The position numbers were made by a program, and so were the translations under genes. 64,000 nucleotides of DNA from Saccharomonospora marina XMU15 (GTDB lineage Bacteria; Actinomycetota; Actinomycetes; Mycobacteriales; Pseudonocardiaceae), in contig NZ_CM001439.1 in the NCBI RefSeq assembly GCF_000244955.1, forward strand, positions 3,952,643 through 4,016,642, written 5' to 3'. Of this stretch, positions 46,809-57,375 are shown piece after piece. The notes under the pieces are model-generated. The model ran no database searches. It saw only the letters and a list, made by a program, of their open reading frames with translations, and was not told where the DNA came from. How positions within the stretch are numbered: position 1 is the first letter of the stretch; each line of letters starts with the position of its first letter.

Positions 46809-47771
46809 GTCGCCTGCGCCCTCCTGCGAACCTTCGGGTTCCGGCGACTCCTCGGAGCGCTCTTCCTCCGGTTCCCGCTCCCCCGGGGCGTGACCGCGTA
46901 GCGTCTCCGGCGCCTCGCGCGGACCACGGGCGCGGGCGAGCACGAAGTAGGCCACCGCACCCACGAACACGAGCACCGAGGTCCAGACGTTGACCCGCAG
47001 TCCCAGGATCTCGTTGGCCGGGTCGGTGCGCATGAGCTCGATCCAGAACCGGCCCGCCGTGTAACCGGCGACGTACAGCGCGAACGCGCGGCCGTGGCCG
47101 AGCCGGAACCTGCGGTCGGCCCACACCACCAGCAACGCCACACCGAGGTTCCACAGCAGTTCGTACAGGAACGTGGGGTGCACGACCTCGATCGGCACGT
47201 TGTTGATCGCGACGCCGTCGAGCGGGTCCTGGATCAGCGGATTCTCCGGGTCCACCCGCCGGTAGATCTCCAGCCCCCACGGCAGGTCGGTGGGCGCGCC
47301 GTAGAGTTCCTGGTTGAAGTAGTTGCCCAGCCTGCCGATGGCCTGCGCCGTGACGATTCCGGGTGCGATGGCGTCGGCGACGGCCGGCAGCGGGATGCCC
47401 CTGCGCTTGCAGGCCAGCCAGGCGCCGACCCCGCCGAGCGCGATGGCGCCCCAGATGCCGAGACCACCGTCCCAGATGTAGAAGACCCGCAGCGGGTCCT
47501 TGCCCTCACCGAAGTACAGCTGGTTGTCGGTGATCACGTGGTAGAGCCGACCACCGACCAGCCCGAACGGCACGGCGTACACCGCGATGTCCACGATCGT
47601 GCCCTTGGTGCCGCCGCGCTGCACCCACCGCCGGTCACCCCACCAGATGGCGACGAGGATGCCCGCGATGATGCACAGCGCGTAGGCACGCAGCGGGACG
47701 GGCCCGATGAACCAGACCCCGCGATCCGGGCTGGGGATGTTCGCGAGGAAGAAGGCCGACGCGGTGTTCAC
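46752..47771 (-). CDS. lgt: prolipoprotein diacylglyceryl transferase
   Basis: 339 aa from GTG 47771 (VNTASAFFLANIPSPDRGVW); a GTG at 47798 is an alternative. Seven membrane segments. The Lgt signature is clear: AIGRLGNYFNQELYGAPT, with VGGRLYHVITD before and HPTFLYELLWN after. It transfers diacylglyceryl from phosphatidylglycerol to lipobox cysteines, and would act on the lipoproteins of this window (14215, 22324). A charged Glu-rich cytoplasmic tail of about 55 residues follows the last membrane segment. Last gene of the trp cluster, the order known from mycobacteria. Confidence 0.95.
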   Translation of the reverse strand: MNTASAFFLANIPSPDRGVWFIGPVPLRAYALCIIAGILVAIWWGDRRWVQRGGTKGTIVDIAVYAVPFGLVGGRLYHVITDNQLYFGEGKDPLRVFYIWDGGLGIWGAIALGGVGAWLACKRRGIPLPAVADAIAPGIVTAQAIGRLGNYFNQELYGAPTDLPWGLEIYRRVDPENPLIQDPLDGVAINNVPIEVVHPTFLYELLWNLGVALLVVWADRRFRLGHGRAFALYVAGYTAGRFWIELMRTDPANEILGLRVNVWTSVLVFVGAVAYFVLARARGPREAPETLRGHAPGEREPEEERSEESPEPEGSQEGAGDSAGDEAAAGDKGQVERGK

Positions 47772-47825
47772 AGCGCCCACCGTAGCGCGGGCGAGCACCG
47801 ACGGGTCCGCCAGGTGCTTCCCGGC

Positions 47826-48617
47826 TCAGGCAGTGACCGCCGGGCGGCGCACACCCTCGGCGAGTTCGGCGGTCAGCGCGCTCACCGCCGAGGTGCCCTC
47901 GGCCGCCTTCGCCACCAGTGCAGAGCCGACGATCACCGCGTCGGCGAACCCGGCAACCTCGGCGGCCTGGTCGCCGGAGCGCACTCCCAGCCCGACACCG
48001 ATCGGCAGGTCGGTGTGCCCGCGCGTGCGGCGCACGAGTTCGGCGGCGCCCGCGCCGACCGAATCCCTTGCCCCGGTGACGCCCATGACCGCGGTCGCGT
48101 ACACGAAACCGGTGGTGGCCTTCACGGTCAGCGCGATGCGCTCCTCCGACGACGACGGCGCGACCAGGAAGATCCGGTCGAGCCCGTGTCGCTGCGACGC
48201 CTCCAGCCACTCGCCGGCCTCGTCGGGGGTGAGGTCCGGGGTGATCAGTCCGAGCCCGCCCGCGGCCGCCAGGTCACGGGCGAAGGCGTCGACGCCGTAG
48301 TGGAACACCGGGTTGTAGTAGGTCATCACGACGGCGCGGCCACCGCGCGCGGCGACCGACTCGACCACGTCGAACAGTTGCCGCAACCGGAATCCGCCGC
48401 GCAGCGCCTCGTCGGCCGCCGCCTGGATCGTCGGGCCGTCCATCACCGGGTCGGAGTAGGGCACGCCGACCTCGACCAGATCAGTGCCCGCGTCGATGGT
48501 GGCCGCGAGCAGTTCCTTGGACCGCGACACGGTCGGGTAGCCCGCGGGCAGGTAGCCGACGAGCGCGGCCCTGCCCTCCTGCCCGGTCCGCTCGAACAGC
48601 TCGCCGAGCCTGCTCAC
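47826..48617 (-). CDS. trpA: tryptophan synthase alpha subunit
   Basis: 263 aa from GTG 48617, overlapping the trpB stop as GTGA. Catalytic Glu49 ([10 protein letters not shown]) and Asp60 (VMDGP) are present. Further family strings: [48 protein letters not shown] and a C-terminal VGSALV. It cleaves indole-3-glycerol phosphate to indole for the beta subunit. 54 bases separate it from lgt. Confidence 0.96.
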   Translation of the reverse strand: MSRLGELFERTGQEGRAALVGYLPAGYPTVSRSKELLAATIDAGTDLVEVGVPYSDPVMDGPTIQAAADEALRGGFRLRQLFDVVESVAARGGRAVVMTYYNPVFHYGVDAFARDLAAAGGLGLITPDLTPDEAGEWLEASQRHGLDRIFLVAPSSSEERIALTVKATTGFVYATAVMGVTGARDSVGAGAAELVRRTRGHTDLPIGVGLGVRSGDQAAEVAGFADAVIVGSALVAKAAEGTSAVSALTAELAEGVRRPAVTA

Positions 48618-49849
48618 ACGTCCTCCACGAGCTTGAAGTACCTGGCGGCGGTGTCGACGTCCTTGTCGCCACGGCCGGAAAGGCTGACCAGGATGTGCGC
48701 GTCCGCGCCCAGTTCCTTACCCAGCCGCATGGCTCCCGCCAGTGCGTGCGCCGACTCGATGGCGGGGATGATGCCCTCCGTGCGGGACAGCAGCTGGAAC
48801 GCCTCCATGGCCTCGGCGTCGGTCACGGCCCGGTACTCGGCACGGCCGGTGTCCTTCAGCCACGAGTGCTCGGGGCCGACACCGGGATAGTCCAGTCCCG
48901 CCGAGATCGAGTACGCCTCGATGGTCTGCCCGTCGTCGTCCTGCAGCAGGTAGGACATCGCGCCGTGCAGCGTCCCGGGGGTGCCCTCGGTCAGGGTCGC
49001 GCCGTGCTCGCCCGACTCGATCCCCTTGCCGCCGGGCTCGAGGCCGACCAGCCGCACGTCGGCGTCGTCGATGAAGCCGTGGAAGATTCCGATGGCGTTG
49101 GAGCCTCCCCCGACACACGCGGCGACGGCGTCGGGCAGCCTGCCGGTCAGCCGCAGCATCTGCTCGCGGGCCTCCTCGCCGATGACCTTGTGGAAGTTGC
49201 GCACCATCACCGGGAACGGGTGCGCGCCCGCCGCGGTGCCGAGCAGGTAGTGAGTGGTGTCCACGTTGGTCACCCAGTCGCGCAACGCCTCGTTGATGGC
49301 GTCCTTCAGCGTGCGCGAGCCCGTGGCGACCGGAATCACCTCGGCGCCGAGCAGCCGCATCCGCGCCACGTTGAGCGCCTGCCGCTTGGTGTCCACCTCT
49401 CCCATGTAGACGACGCACTCGAGGTCGAGCAGCGCGCAGGCGGTGGCGGTGGCGACCCCGTGCTGGCCCGCCCCGGTCTCGGCGATGACGCGCTTCTTGC
49501 CCATCCGCTTGGTGAGCAACGCCTGACCGAGCACGTTGTTGATCTTGTGTGACCCGGTGTGGTTGAGGTCCTCCCGCTTGAGGAAGATCCGGGCACCACC
49601 CGCGTGCCTGGCGAACCGGGGCGCCTCCGTCAGCAGCGAGGGCCTGCCCGCGTAGCCGGTGAGCAACCGGGTGAACTCGGCGGTGAACTCCGGGTCGAGC
49701 CTGGCCTTGTCGTACTCCGCCGAGAGCTCGTCGAGCGCGCCCATCAGCGCCTCGGGCAGGAACCGCCCGCCGTAGGGCCCGAAGTGCCCGCGCTCGTCGG
49801 GGTCGTGGCCGCCCCTGTGCTTCTCGCTCACCTGCTCGGCCTCGGACAT
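48614..49849 (-). CDS. trpB: tryptophan synthase beta subunit
   Basis: 411 aa. The PLP lysine is Lys102 in [14 protein letters not shown], followed by [13 protein letters not shown], the phosphate-binding GGGSNAIG and [10 protein letters not shown] near the end. It condenses indole and serine to tryptophan. The start (ATG 49849) lies within the end of trpC (22-base overlap), and its stop overlaps trpA, so trpC, trpB and trpA are tightly coupled. Confidence 0.97.
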   Translation of the reverse strand: MSEAEQVSEKHRGGHDPDERGHFGPYGGRFLPEALMGALDELSAEYDKARLDPEFTAEFTRLLTGYAGRPSLLTEAPRFARHAGGARIFLKREDLNHTGSHKINNVLGQALLTKRMGKKRVIAETGAGQHGVATATACALLDLECVVYMGEVDTKRQALNVARMRLLGAEVIPVATGSRTLKDAINEALRDWVTNVDTTHYLLGTAAGAHPFPVMVRNFHKVIGEEAREQMLRLTGRLPDAVAACVGGGSNAIGIFHGFIDDADVRLVGLEPGGKGIESGEHGATLTEGTPGTLHGAMSYLLQDDDGQTIEAYSISAGLDYPGVGPEHSWLKDTGRAEYRAVTDAEAMEAFQLLSRTEGIIPAIESAHALAGAMRLGKELGADAHILVSLSGRGDKDVDTAARYFKLVEDV

Positions 49850-50637
49850 GCCGGGTGCGACCCCGCGGTCACCAGCTTGACCAGCGCGCCCTTGGGGTCG
49901 TCGGTCGCCACCAGGCCCTCGCCGACCAGCACGGCGTCCGCACCGTGTCCGGCGTAGGCCATCAGATCGCCAGGTCCACGGACGCCCGACTCGGCGACCT
50001 TGTACGTCTCCATGGGCAGTCCGGGAGCGAGCCTGCCGAACACGTCCCTGTCGACCTCGAGGGTGTGCAGGTTGCGCGCGTTGATGCCGATCACCGTGGC
50101 CCCCGCCTCCAGCGCCCGGTCGGCCTCCTCGGCGTTGTGCACCTCCACGAGTGCGGTCATGCCGAGCGACTCGACCCGGTCCAGCAACGAGACCAGCGCG
50201 TTCTGCTCCAGCGCGGCGACGATCAGCAGCACCATGTCGGCACCGTGCAGCCGGGCCTCGTGTACCTGGTACGGGCTCACGATGAAGTCCTTGCGCAGCA
50301 GCGGAACGTCCACCGCTGCCCGCACGGCGTCCAGATCGGCCAGCGAGCCGCCGAAGCGCCTGCGCTCGGTGAGCACGCTGATCACGCGGGCGCCCGCGTC
50401 CTCGTAGTCCCTGGCAAGCGACGCCGGGTCCGGAATCGGCGCGAGGTCGCCCTTCGACGGGCTGCGCCGCTTGACCTCCGCGATCACCCCGATACCCGAC
50501 TCCCGCAGTGCCGCCATCACGTCTCGGGGCGGCTGGGCAGCCGCCGCGCGCCGCTTCAGCTCGTCGAACGGCAGCTGCGCCTCACGCTGGGCCAGGTCGG
50601 CGCGGATGTCGGCGATGATGTCCTCGAGCACGCTCAC
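49828..50637 (-). CDS. trpC: indole-3-glycerol phosphate synthase
   Basis: 269 aa from GTG 50637 ([19 protein letters not shown]), the standard N-terminus. Catalytic strings: [82 protein letters not shown]. Upstream is a 155-base gap to the Trp-associated membrane gene; the small gene sometimes found between them in relatives is not seen. Confidence 0.96.
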   Translation of the reverse strand: MSVLEDIIADIRADLAQREAQLPFDELKRRAAAAQPPRDVMAALRESGIGVIAEVKRRSPSKGDLAPIPDPASLARDYEDAGARVISVLTERRRFGGSLADLDAVRAAVDVPLLRKDFIVSPYQVHEARLHGADMVLLIVAALEQNALVSLLDRVESLGMTALVEVHNAEEADRALEAGATVIGINARNLHTLEVDRDVFGRLAPGLPMETYKVAESGVRGPGDLMAYAGHGADAVLVGEGLVATDDPKGALVKLVTAGSHPACPRPSR

Positions 50638-50792
50638 CGGGTAGCTCCGCCGGGAGTCGCGATTGTTGCCTCGTTCGCAAGGTGGCTCACAAAAACCTTC
50701 CCCTTCCCGCCGAAATGATGCTAACCCTCGCGGACCGACGTACCGGCTTCGGGTCGGAATTGCCTTGCCCACCAGTGAAAAAGCCGCCGCTG

Positions 50793-51386
50793 TTAACTCC
50801 TCGTGGTCGGATCATCGCCGTCGGAAAGGGCCTGCCACAGGTCCGGCCGCGAATCCTGGCGCTCACGTCGCCCTCCCGGCGCGGAATACCTGGCCCCCAT
50901 TCGGGGCAGCAGCCCGCCACGCCAGGCGAGCACCGCGCCCGCACCGCCGAGCAGCACCACGCCCGCGACAGCCACGGCAGGGCCGAGCAAGGTCCTCGCC
51001 GGTTCGCCGGGTCCTTCCCCGTACCCGGGAGCCCAGCCGCTCGACGAGATCCGCTGCGCACCGTTGAGTGCCGCGTCCAGCACCGCGTAAAGCGCCCACG
51101 CCGCCACCGCGAGAACGAGCACACCGAACACCCGACGTAGCCAACCTCCGGTAGCCAGCGTGGCGGCGACCGCCGCGAGCGCGAACAGCGCCAGCGGTGT
51201 CAGCGCGGTGAGCGACTGCCCGCCGGTGACGTCGTCGGCGAGCCTGCCGTTCCTGGTCAGCCCGCGCGGCACGTCGAGCCAGGGCAGCCCGCTCGATGCC
51301 CACAGCGCCACCGCGGCAACCACCAGCGCGCCCACTACGATCCACAGTAGACGCTTGTCGGTCGCGGTCGGTGCAGGCTGAGTCAC
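50793..51386 (-). CDS. Trp biosynthesis-associated membrane protein (TIGR02234-like)
   Basis: 197 aa from GTG 51386, overlapping the trpE stop as GTGA. Four hydrophobic segments ([77 protein letters not shown]) and the conserved actinobacterial position between trpE and trpC. Function unknown. C-terminal tail is hydrophilic. Confidence 0.87.
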   Translation of the reverse strand: MTQPAPTATDKRLLWIVVGALVVAAVALWASSGLPWLDVPRGLTRNGRLADDVTGGQSLTALTPLALFALAAVAATLATGGWLRRVFGVLVLAVAAWALYAVLDAALNGAQRISSSGWAPGYGEGPGEPARTLLGPAVAVAGVVLLGGAGAVLAWRGGLLPRMGARYSAPGGRRERQDSRPDLWQALSDGDDPTTRS

Positions 51387-52933
51387 GGGATCTCACGTGG
51401 CCGCGCCGGGCTCATGGTGCCAGCGGCGGCCACCGCCGACAGCACCGTACGCGCCTTGTTCAGCGACTCGTTGTCCTCGTACTCGGCCTGCGAGTCGGCG
51501 ACCACACCACCGCCCGCCTGCACGTAGGCGGTGCCGTCGCGCATCAGCGCGGTGCGGATGGCGATGGCGGTGTCCGCGTCGCCCGCGAAGTCGAGGTAGC
51601 CCACGACCCCGCCGTAGAGCCCCCTGCGGGTGGGCTCCAGCTCCTCGATGAGTTCCATCGCCCGCACCTTCGGCGCCCCTGACAGCGTTCCCGCCGGAAA
51701 GCACGCGAGCACGGCGTCGAACGCGGTCCTGCCTTCGGCCAGTTCCCCGGTCACCGTCGAGACGAGGTGCATCACGTGGCTGTAGCGCTCGACGGAGAAG
51801 AAGTCGACCACGTGCACCGTGCCGGGCTTGCAGACCTTACCGAGATCGTTGCGGCCGAGATCGACGAGCATGAGGTGCTCGGCGCGCTCCTTGTCGTCAC
51901 TGAGCAGGTCCTTGGCCAGCTGCGCGTCCTCGTCCGGGTCGGCCCCACGCCAGCGGGTACCCGCGATCGGGTGGGTCGTGGCCCTGCCGTCGCGCACGGT
52001 CACCAGCGACTCGGGGCTGGAGCCGACGATGTCGAAGCCGTCCAGCCGCAGCAGGTACATGTACGGGCTCGGGTTGGAGGTACGCAGCACGCGGTACACG
52101 TCGAGGGCGTCGGCGCCGGTGCGCATCTCGAACCGCTGCGACGGCACGATCTGGAACGCCTCGCCCGCGTGGATGGCTTCCCGCGCCGCTTCGACGGCGG
52201 CATGGAAGTCCGCCTTCGCGCGGCGCCTGGTGAACTCGGGCTCGGGCCGGTCGAACACCGCGTTGGTGGCGGGCGCCGGAGCGGCGAGCTGCGCGGTCAT
52301 CTGCTCCAGCCGTTGGACCGCGGCCTCGTAGGCGGCATCCACCCGTTCCGGGGAGTCGTCCCAGTTGACGGCGTTGGCGATGAGCGTGACCGTGCCCTCG
52401 TGGTGGTCGTAGGCGGCCAGGTCGGTCGCCAGCAACATCGTCAGCTCGGGGATGTCGATGTCCTTCTCCGCCAGTTCGGGCAGCCGTTCCAGCCAGCGGA
52501 CGGAGTCGTAGCCGATGTAGCCGACCATCCCGCCGGTCAGCGGCGGCATGCCCGGCAGCGGCTCGGTGTGGAGCATGGCGATCGTCTCGCGCAGGACCGT
52601 CAGCGGGTCGCCCTCGGTCGGCAGCCCGGCCACCGGCGTGCCGGTCCACACGGCCCTGCCGTCGCGCACGGTCAGCGCGGCCGGGCTACGCACTCCCACG
52701 AACGACCAACGCGACCAGGACTGCCCGTTCTCGGCGGACTCGAGCAGGAAGGTGTTCGGCCGCGTTCCGGCAAGCTTGCGGTAGAGCCCCACCGGAGTGT
52801 CGGCGTCGGCGAGCAGTCGCCGCACGACCGGAATCACCCGCCGGTCCGTCGCCAGCGCGCGGAACTCCTCGAGACCGGGGCTCACCGCGCCGAGGCCGGT
52901 GGCGCCCTCGGCGAGGGAATGGGCAGTCACCAT
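51383..52933 (-). CDS. trpE: anthranilate synthase component I
   Basis: 516 aa from ATG 52933. Chorismate-binding enzyme motifs: [76 protein letters not shown], and [18 protein letters not shown]-terminal part contains the usual [16 protein letters not shown] feedback-site segment. First gene of the trp operon; only about 90 bases separate it from the divergent TetR gene. No Trp-rich leader peptide was seen in that gap. Confidence 0.96.
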   Translation of the reverse strand: MVTAHSLAEGATGLGAVSPGLEEFRALATDRRVIPVVRRLLADADTPVGLYRKLAGTRPNTFLLESAENGQSWSRWSFVGVRSPAALTVRDGRAVWTGTPVAGLPTEGDPLTVLRETIAMLHTEPLPGMPPLTGGMVGYIGYDSVRWLERLPELAEKDIDIPELTMLLATDLAAYDHHEGTVTLIANAVNWDDSPERVDAAYEAAVQRLEQMTAQLAAPAPATNAVFDRPEPEFTRRRAKADFHAAVEAAREAIHAGEAFQIVPSQRFEMRTGADALDVYRVLRTSNPSPYMYLLRLDGFDIVGSSPESLVTVRDGRATTHPIAGTRWRGADPDEDAQLAKDLLSDDKERAEHLMLVDLGRNDLGKVCKPGTVHVVDFFSVERYSHVMHLVSTVTGELAEGRTAFDAVLACFPAGTLSGAPKVRAMELIEELEPTRRGLYGGVVGYLDFAGDADTAIAIRTALMRDGTAYVQAGGGVVADSQAEYEDNESLNKARTVLSAVAAAGTMSPARPREIP

Positions 52934-53026
52934 GTGCTCATTGTGCCGCCGGTGGTGACACCTCGTGCCCTCGGGGCGAATTCGTCAAACGTCGAATCAA
53001 ATCCGGGAGTGCTGCATGATGGAGGA

Positions 53027-53650
53027 GTGACTTCCGCCAAGGACGCTACCCCCACCAAGCGGCGCGGCCGCCGCCCTGCCGGGGAGGACACCAGGGCGGC
53101 GCTGCTCGAAGCGGCGAGAACGGTGTTCGCGGAGGGCGGCTACGACGGCGCCACCGTGCGCGCCATCGCAGCGAGGGCGGGCGTGGACGCCGCGATGGTG
53201 AACCACTGGTTCGGCGGCAAGGAAGGCCTGTTCGCGCAGGCCGTACTGCAGGTGCCGTTCGACTTCCGCGACGTGCTCGACGAGGTGACCGCCGACGGGC
53301 CGCAGCACCTGGGCCGCAACATCGTGCGCGCCTTCGTCACCCGCTGGGACGGCGCGGGCGGCGAGGTGTTCACAGCACTGGTGCGCAGCGTCACCGCGCG
53401 CGAGGAGGCGTTGCACCTGCTCAAGGAGACCCTGGTCAGCAGGATCTTCGCGGGGATCACCAGCGCGGCCGGGAGCGACCAGGCCGAACTGCGGGCGGGG
53501 TTGTGCGCCAGCCAGGTGATCGGGCTGGGCATGGCGCGCTACGTCGCCAGGATGGAGCCGCTGGCGAGCGCGGACATCGACACCCTCGTGGAGACCATCG
53601 CGCCCACCCTGCAGCGCTACCTCACCGGCGACATCGGCTTCCCCGGCTGA
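53027..53650 (+). CDS. TetR-family transcriptional regulator
   Basis: 207 aa from GTG 53027 ([20 protein letters not shown]). Start uncertain: GGAGGA abuts this codon, and a GTG at 53009 in frame lacks a better site. The helix-turn-helix is [20 protein letters not shown] and [20 protein letters not shown]; the C-terminal half matches TetR regulators with an acyl-type ligand domain (TetR_C_17-like). Divergent from trpE and convergent with hisI, overlapping the latter by 34 bases. The target is not evident. Confidence 0.85.
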   Translation: MTSAKDATPTKRRGRRPAGEDTRAALLEAARTVFAEGGYDGATVRAIAARAGVDAAMVNHWFGGKEGLFAQAVLQVPFDFRDVLDEVTADGPQHLGRNIVRAFVTRWDGAGGEVFTALVRSVTAREEALHLLKETLVSRIFAGITSAAGSDQAELRAGLCASQVIGLGMARYVARMEPLASADIDTLVETIAPTLQRYLTGDIGFPG

Positions 53651-54018
53651 CGCGCGCCCGGCTCCTCGTCGCGCAGCAGTACCCGGTCCTCGGCGTCGAA
53701 GCAGGTGGTGGTGCCGGTGTGGCAGGCGGGCCCGGTCTGCTCCACCCGCACCAGCAACGTGTCGGCGTCGCAGTCGATCCTGACCTCCCGCACGTGCTGG
53801 GTGTGGCCCGAGGTCTCGCCCTTGACCCACAGCCGGTTCCTGCTCCGCGAGAAGTACGTGGCCCTGCGCGTGGTGAGCGTGGCGTGCAGCGCCTCGTCGT
53901 TCATCCACGCCACCATCAGTACTTCCGAGGTGGCGTGCTCCACCACCACGGCACACACCAGGCCGTCGGCGGTGCGCTTGAGCCGCTCGGCGATCGCGGG
54001 ATCGAGCCCACCGCTCAC
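53617..54018 (-). CDS. hisI: phosphoribosyl-AMP cyclohydrolase
   Basis: 133 aa from GTG 54018, overlapping the hisF stop as GTGA. Key strings: [36 protein letters not shown], the metal-binding [20 protein letters not shown] and CHTGTTTCF. Monofunctional HisI, third step of histidine synthesis. No hisE fused. Confidence 0.96.
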   Translation of the reverse strand: MSGGLDPAIAERLKRTADGLVCAVVVEHATSEVLMVAWMNDEALHATLTTRRATYFSRSRNRLWVKGETSGHTQHVREVRIDCDADTLLVRVEQTGPACHTGTTTCFDAEDRVLLRDEEPGARQPGKPMSPVR

Positions 54019-54788
54019 CGAACCTCCACCCCTCCCGCGCGCAGCGCGTCCTTCACCTGGCCGATCTTGAGTTCGCCGAAGTGGAACACGCTCGCCGCGA
54101 GCACGGCGTCGGCTCCCGCGCGCACCGCGGGCAGGAAGTGCTCGGGTGCGCCCGCGCCGCCGCTGGCGATCAGCGGCACCCGCACCGCCGCCCGCACCAG
54201 CCGGATCAGCTCCAGGTCGAAGCCCCGCTTCGTGCCGTCGGCGTCCATGGAGTTCAGCAGGATCTCCCCGACCCCCAGTTCCTCGCCGCGCGCGGCCCAC
54301 TCCACCGCGTCGATCCCGGTGCCGTTGCGCCCGCCGTGGGTGGTCACCTCGAAACCGGACCCGGTCGGCGTGCCGCCCTGCGGCACCCTCCTGGCGTCCA
54401 CCGACAGCACCACACACTGCGCCCCGAACCGCCGGGAAGCCTCCCGCAGCAGTTCCGGGCGCGCGATCGCGGCGGTGTTCAGGCTCACCTTGTCGGCGCC
54501 CGCGCGAAGCAGCCGGTCGATGTCGTCGGTGCTGCGGACTCCCCCGCCGACCGTCAGCGGGATGAACACCTGCTCCGCGGTGCGGCGCACCACCTCGTAG
54601 GTGGTCTCGCGGTCGCCGGAGGATGCGGTGACGTCGAGGAAGGTCAACTCGTCCGCGCCTTCGGCGTCGTAGGCGCGGGCCAGCTCGACGGGATCGCCCG
54701 CGTCGCGCAGATCGGTGAAGTTGACGCCCTTGACCACCCTGCCCGCGTCGACGTCAAGACACGGGATGACCCTCACTGCGACGGACAT
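54015..54788 (-). CDS. hisF: imidazole glycerol phosphate synthase, cyclase subunit
   Basis: 257 aa. (beta-alpha)8 barrel with the catalytic aspartate in [15 protein letters not shown] (Asp12) and the second in LSVDARR. Phosphate-binding GGGVRST and [10 protein letters not shown] are present. It works with HisH (58174-58803) to close the imidazole ring. First gene of a hisF-hisI pair; hisH and priA lie 3.5 kb away, separated by a glycosyltransferase and a PPOX-fold protein. Confidence 0.97.
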   Translation of the reverse strand: MSVAVRVIPCLDVDAGRVVKGVNFTDLRDAGDPVELARAYDAEGADELTFLDVTASSGDRETTYEVVRRTAEQVFIPLTVGGGVRSTDDIDRLLRAGADKVSLNTAAIARPELLREASRRFGAQCVVLSVDARRVPQGGTPTGSGFEVTTHGGRNGTGIDAVEWAARGEELGVGEILLNSMDADGTKRGFDLELIRLVRAAVRVPLIASGGAGAPEHFLPAVRAGADAVLAASVFHFGELKIGQVKDALRAGGVEVR

Positions 54789-54864
54789 GCGTCAAGCGTA
54801 CGGCCGAACGGGACGGCCGCCGCGCCGCCGGGCCCGGCCGGCGCCACCGGGCGAGGGGTCCCGT

Positions 54865-55018
54865 ATGATCTCGCGGCTGTAGGCAGCCCCGGAGGCCGGG
54901 CCACGTGTCGGTTCCTCGCCTGCGCGGCACCTGCTTCAGGTCCCGCAGCCGGGGACCGCGGCCGGGACCCAGCACCGCCCCCACCGCGGTCGACCGGCTT
55001 CGTCCCGACGGAAGGCAC
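54865..55018 (+). promoter_or_regulatory. possible promoter and GC-rich leader of the glycosyltransferase gene
   Basis: TATGAT at about 54864-54869 fits a -10 hexamer reading rightward; no convincing -35 is seen. About 150 bases of very GC-rich leader follow, with several self-complementary runs (GCCCCGGAGGCCGGGCC, GGTCCCGCAGCCGGGGACC), and then a leader-peptide ORF. It matches no riboswitch class I recognise. The same interval must also contain the hisF promoter on the other strand. Confidence 0.35.
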
Positions 55019-55081
55019 ATGACCATGCGTGGCGTGGCCAGACGGAGCTCGCGGCCCAGATTCTCTAGGGTGTCTTCATGA
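55019..55081 (+). CDS. short basic leader peptide coupled to the glycosyltransferase gene
   Basis: 20-codon ORF, MTMRGVARRSSRPRFSRVSS, from ATG 55019 with GGAAGG four bases upstream. Its stop TGA (55079-55081) overlaps the ATG of the glycosyltransferase (55078) as ATGA. The glycosyltransferase start itself has no clear ribosome-binding site, so coupled translation is plausible. Six of 20 residues are arginine. It is too short for family evidence. Confidence 0.4.
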   Translation: MTMRGVARRSSRPRFSRVSS

Positions 55082-56829
55082 CACTCGTCTCGGTGGGGGA
55101 AGCGGCCGCGGTCGATTCCGCACGGCAGGAGCCGGTCGCCTGCCCGCGAGCTCGGCGGCTGCGCCGGCTACGCAGGCTGGCGCCTGCCGCGTCGGTGGCC
55201 GCGGGGACCGCACTCATCGGGACTCACGGGTCGGTGTACGGCAACTGGCTCATCGACGACGCCGCGATCTCGTTCGCCTACTCGCGCAGTATCGCCCAGG
55301 GCCTCGGCCCCGTGGTGCAGGCGGGCGCCGAGCCGGTGGAGGGGTTCTCCAATCCGACTTGGACGGTGCTGCTCGCGCTTGCCCGGCTGGTCGGGCTGTT
55401 CGACCGCGGCACGCTGTTCGGGGTTCCCGACTACGTGCTGCTTCCCAAGGCGCTGGCGTTGCTGTGCTGCGCGGGCATCCTCGCCGCCTGCTACGTCGCC
55501 GCCGCCAGGATCACCCGACGGCCGTGGCTGGCCACGATCGCCGTCGGCGCGATACTCGCGGCGATCCCTTCGTTCGTCATCTGGACGTTCTCCGGCCTCG
55601 AGAACTCGCTGTACGCGTTGATCGTCGGCTGGCAGGCGGTGCTGGTCTTCCGTGCGGTGCTTGACAACCGGCTGCTCGCCTGGAAGGTCGCGCTCTCGGC
55701 CGGTGTGCTCGCCGCACTGGCCGCACTGACCAGGCCGGAAGGGCTGATCTACGCGGGGGTCTACCCACTGGTGGTGCTCGGCAGCCTGCGCAGGCCGCTG
55801 CTGTGGCAGAGCGTGCGGCGAATCCTGCTGTCGACCGCGGCGTTCGCGGTGCCGGTCGGCGGGTATGTGGCGTGGCGCTACGCCACCTTCGGGCAGTTGC
55901 TGTCCAGCCCGTCGGTGGCGAAGGGGCAGGACATCCCGGCGCTTGAAGACATGGCCAGGCCGGGTGAACTGGTCGAGTACGCCGGTGCCCCTGCTGTGCT
56001 GGTGGTGGTAGCGCTGTTGGGGATGTTGCTGGCGAAGGCGCCGTGGTGGCGGCGGGGCCTGCTGGCGCTGCTGGTCCCGCTGGGCCTGGCGCTGCTGGCG
56101 TATGCCGTGCTGGAACCGGACTGGATGAGCCAGTACCGGTTCGCCACGCCGATCTGGGTGCTGGGCGCGCTGATCGCCACGCTGTCGGCCATCGAGGTGT
56201 TCACCAGGATCGGCCGCAGAGGGCGGGCCTGGCTGTCGGTGGGCCTGATCGCGGCGCTGCTGCCGTCGGCGGCCTCGTTCACCAGCCACGCTCAGGAGTT
56301 CCGTACCAAACCGAACATCTCGGCCTGCTACGTGGCCGACCGGTTCGGCCGCGTCTTCAACGCCTACGCCGACATCCTCGGACTGCGGCAGGCGTCGCTG
56401 CTCATTCCCGACCTCGGCGGTTCGGCTCTCACCAGCAGGCTGCGGCTGATCGACATGGCGGGCCTGACCCACGACCGGTTCGCCGAACTCGCCCGCGACC
56501 ACGACAAGCCGGGCCAGCGCGACTACGTCTACGGCGAGGCGCGCCCGACATTCATCCACATCCGCGAGCCGTGGAGCAGCGGCACCGGGCTGGCCGCCGA
56601 CCCGAGGCTGGAGCGCGACTACCACCCGATCCACTTCGACATCTACCAGGGTGCCCCGCACGGGGACTGGGTTCGCAAGGATGCCGTCACCGACGACGCG
56701 GCGCTGGCCAGGCTGCGTTCCTACGCCGACACCACCACCACGCGGGTGGAGCAGTCCGGCGCGGCCTGGCCCCGCCGCCACTGCGGAGCGACGCTTCGCC
56801 CCGGCCAGTCAACGATCCCGCAACCCTGA
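55078..56829 (+). CDS. GT-C membrane glycosyltransferase, arabinofuranosyltransferase AftB-like
   Basis: 583 aa, about ten hydrophobic segments and a soluble C-terminus of about 180 residues. The first loop carries LIDDAAISFAYSRSIAQG, the DD-type acidic motif of polyprenyl-phosphate-sugar-dependent GT-C enzymes, followed by EPVEGFSNPTWTVLLALARL, a pattern seen in mycobacterial AftB and relatives that add arabinose to cell-wall arabinan. TRPEG and GGYVAWRYATFGQLLS are further matches. AftB function is an inference at superfamily level. Translationally coupled to a short leader ORF. Confidence 0.75.
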   Translation: MTLVSVGEAAAVDSARQEPVACPRARRLRRLRRLAPAASVAAGTALIGTHGSVYGNWLIDDAAISFAYSRSIAQGLGPVVQAGAEPVEGFSNPTWTVLLALARLVGLFDRGTLFGVPDYVLLPKALALLCCAGILAACYVAAARITRRPWLATIAVGAILAAIPSFVIWTFSGLENSLYALIVGWQAVLVFRAVLDNRLLAWKVALSAGVLAALAALTRPEGLIYAGVYPLVVLGSLRRPLLWQSVRRILLSTAAFAVPVGGYVAWRYATFGQLLSSPSVAKGQDIPALEDMARPGELVEYAGAPAVLVVVALLGMLLAKAPWWRRGLLALLVPLGLALLAYAVLEPDWMSQYRFATPIWVLGALIATLSAIEVFTRIGRRGRAWLSVGLIAALLPSAASFTSHAQEFRTKPNISACYVADRFGRVFNAYADILGLRQASLLIPDLGGSALTSRLRLIDMAGLTHDRFAELARDHDKPGQRDYVYGEARPTFIHIREPWSSGTGLAADPRLERDYHPIHFDIYQGAPHGDWVRKDAVTDDAALARLRSYADTTTTRVEQSGAAWPRRHCGATLRPGQSTIPQP

Positions 56830-56830
56830 C

Positions 56831-56890
56831 CACCCGCGAGTCCCCCGCTCCTGCCCGCGAGTCCCCCGCTCCTGCCTGCGAGTCCCGCGG
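56831..56890. repeat. short tandem repeat, 21-bp period, about 2.7 copies
   Basis: GCGAGTCCCCCGCTCCTGCC starts at 56836 and 56857, and a degenerating third copy (GCGAGTCCCGCGG) at 56878. It fills the gap between the glycosyltransferase stop and the PPOX gene. Function unknown; it is noncoding. Confidence 0.85.
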
Positions 56891-56947
56891 TGCGATTCGC
56901 GCACCCGCACGCGGGCACGCCTTCGGGCGCCCGGCTAGCCTGGCCGC

Positions 56948-57352
56948 ATGCGAGCGGAGCTGGACAGGCTGGCCGAGGAACCGTACGTGCTGCTGACCAC
57001 CTTCCGCGCCGGCGGTGAGGCAGTCCCCACCCCGGTGTGGGTGGCGCGCATGGACTCCGAACTCGTGGTGTGGACCGAGCGCAAGGCGGGCAAGGTCAAG
57101 CGCGTCCGGCGAAACCCGGCGGTGGAGCTGGTGGCGTGCGACTTCAGGGGGCGCAACACCAAGGGAGCGACGGTCACCGGCACCGCGAGGGTGCTGGCCG
57201 ACGAGGACAGCGAACGGGTCCGGCGAGCCATCGCCCGCAAGTACGGCGTGGTGGGCAGGGTGTCGATGTTCCTGTCCCGGCTGCGGGGCGGGCGGCAACG
57301 CACGGTCGGCCTTGCCGTCACCCTCGACGGCGTGACCGGTCAGCAGCGCTGA
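56948..57352 (+). CDS. PPOX-class (split beta-barrel) F420- or FMN-dependent oxidoreductase
   Basis: 134 aa from ATG 56948. EPYVLLTTFRAGGEAVPTPV, then LVVWTERKAGKVKRVRRNPA and VELVACDFRGRN are the usual strands of actinobacterial PPOX-class flavin/deazaflavin proteins. Ends RQRTVGLAVTLDG. The family often binds F420; the substrate is not predictable. It lies between the glycosyltransferase and the convergent priA gene. Confidence 0.85.
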   Translation: MRAELDRLAEEPYVLLTTFRAGGEAVPTPVWVARMDSELVVWTERKAGKVKRVRRNPAVELVACDFRGRNTKGATVTGTARVLADEDSERVRRAIARKYGVVGRVSMFLSRLRGGRQRTVGLAVTLDGVTGQQR

Positions 57353-57375
57353 GCCGCAACCAACCTCAGCCAGCC

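Noticed and set aside
54865-55018. A known riboswitch (for example c-di-AMP type) upstream of the glycosyltransferase.
   Set aside because: Some GC-rich paired runs look suggestive, but the conserved loop sequences of the classes I know are missing; kept only as an unassigned leader.
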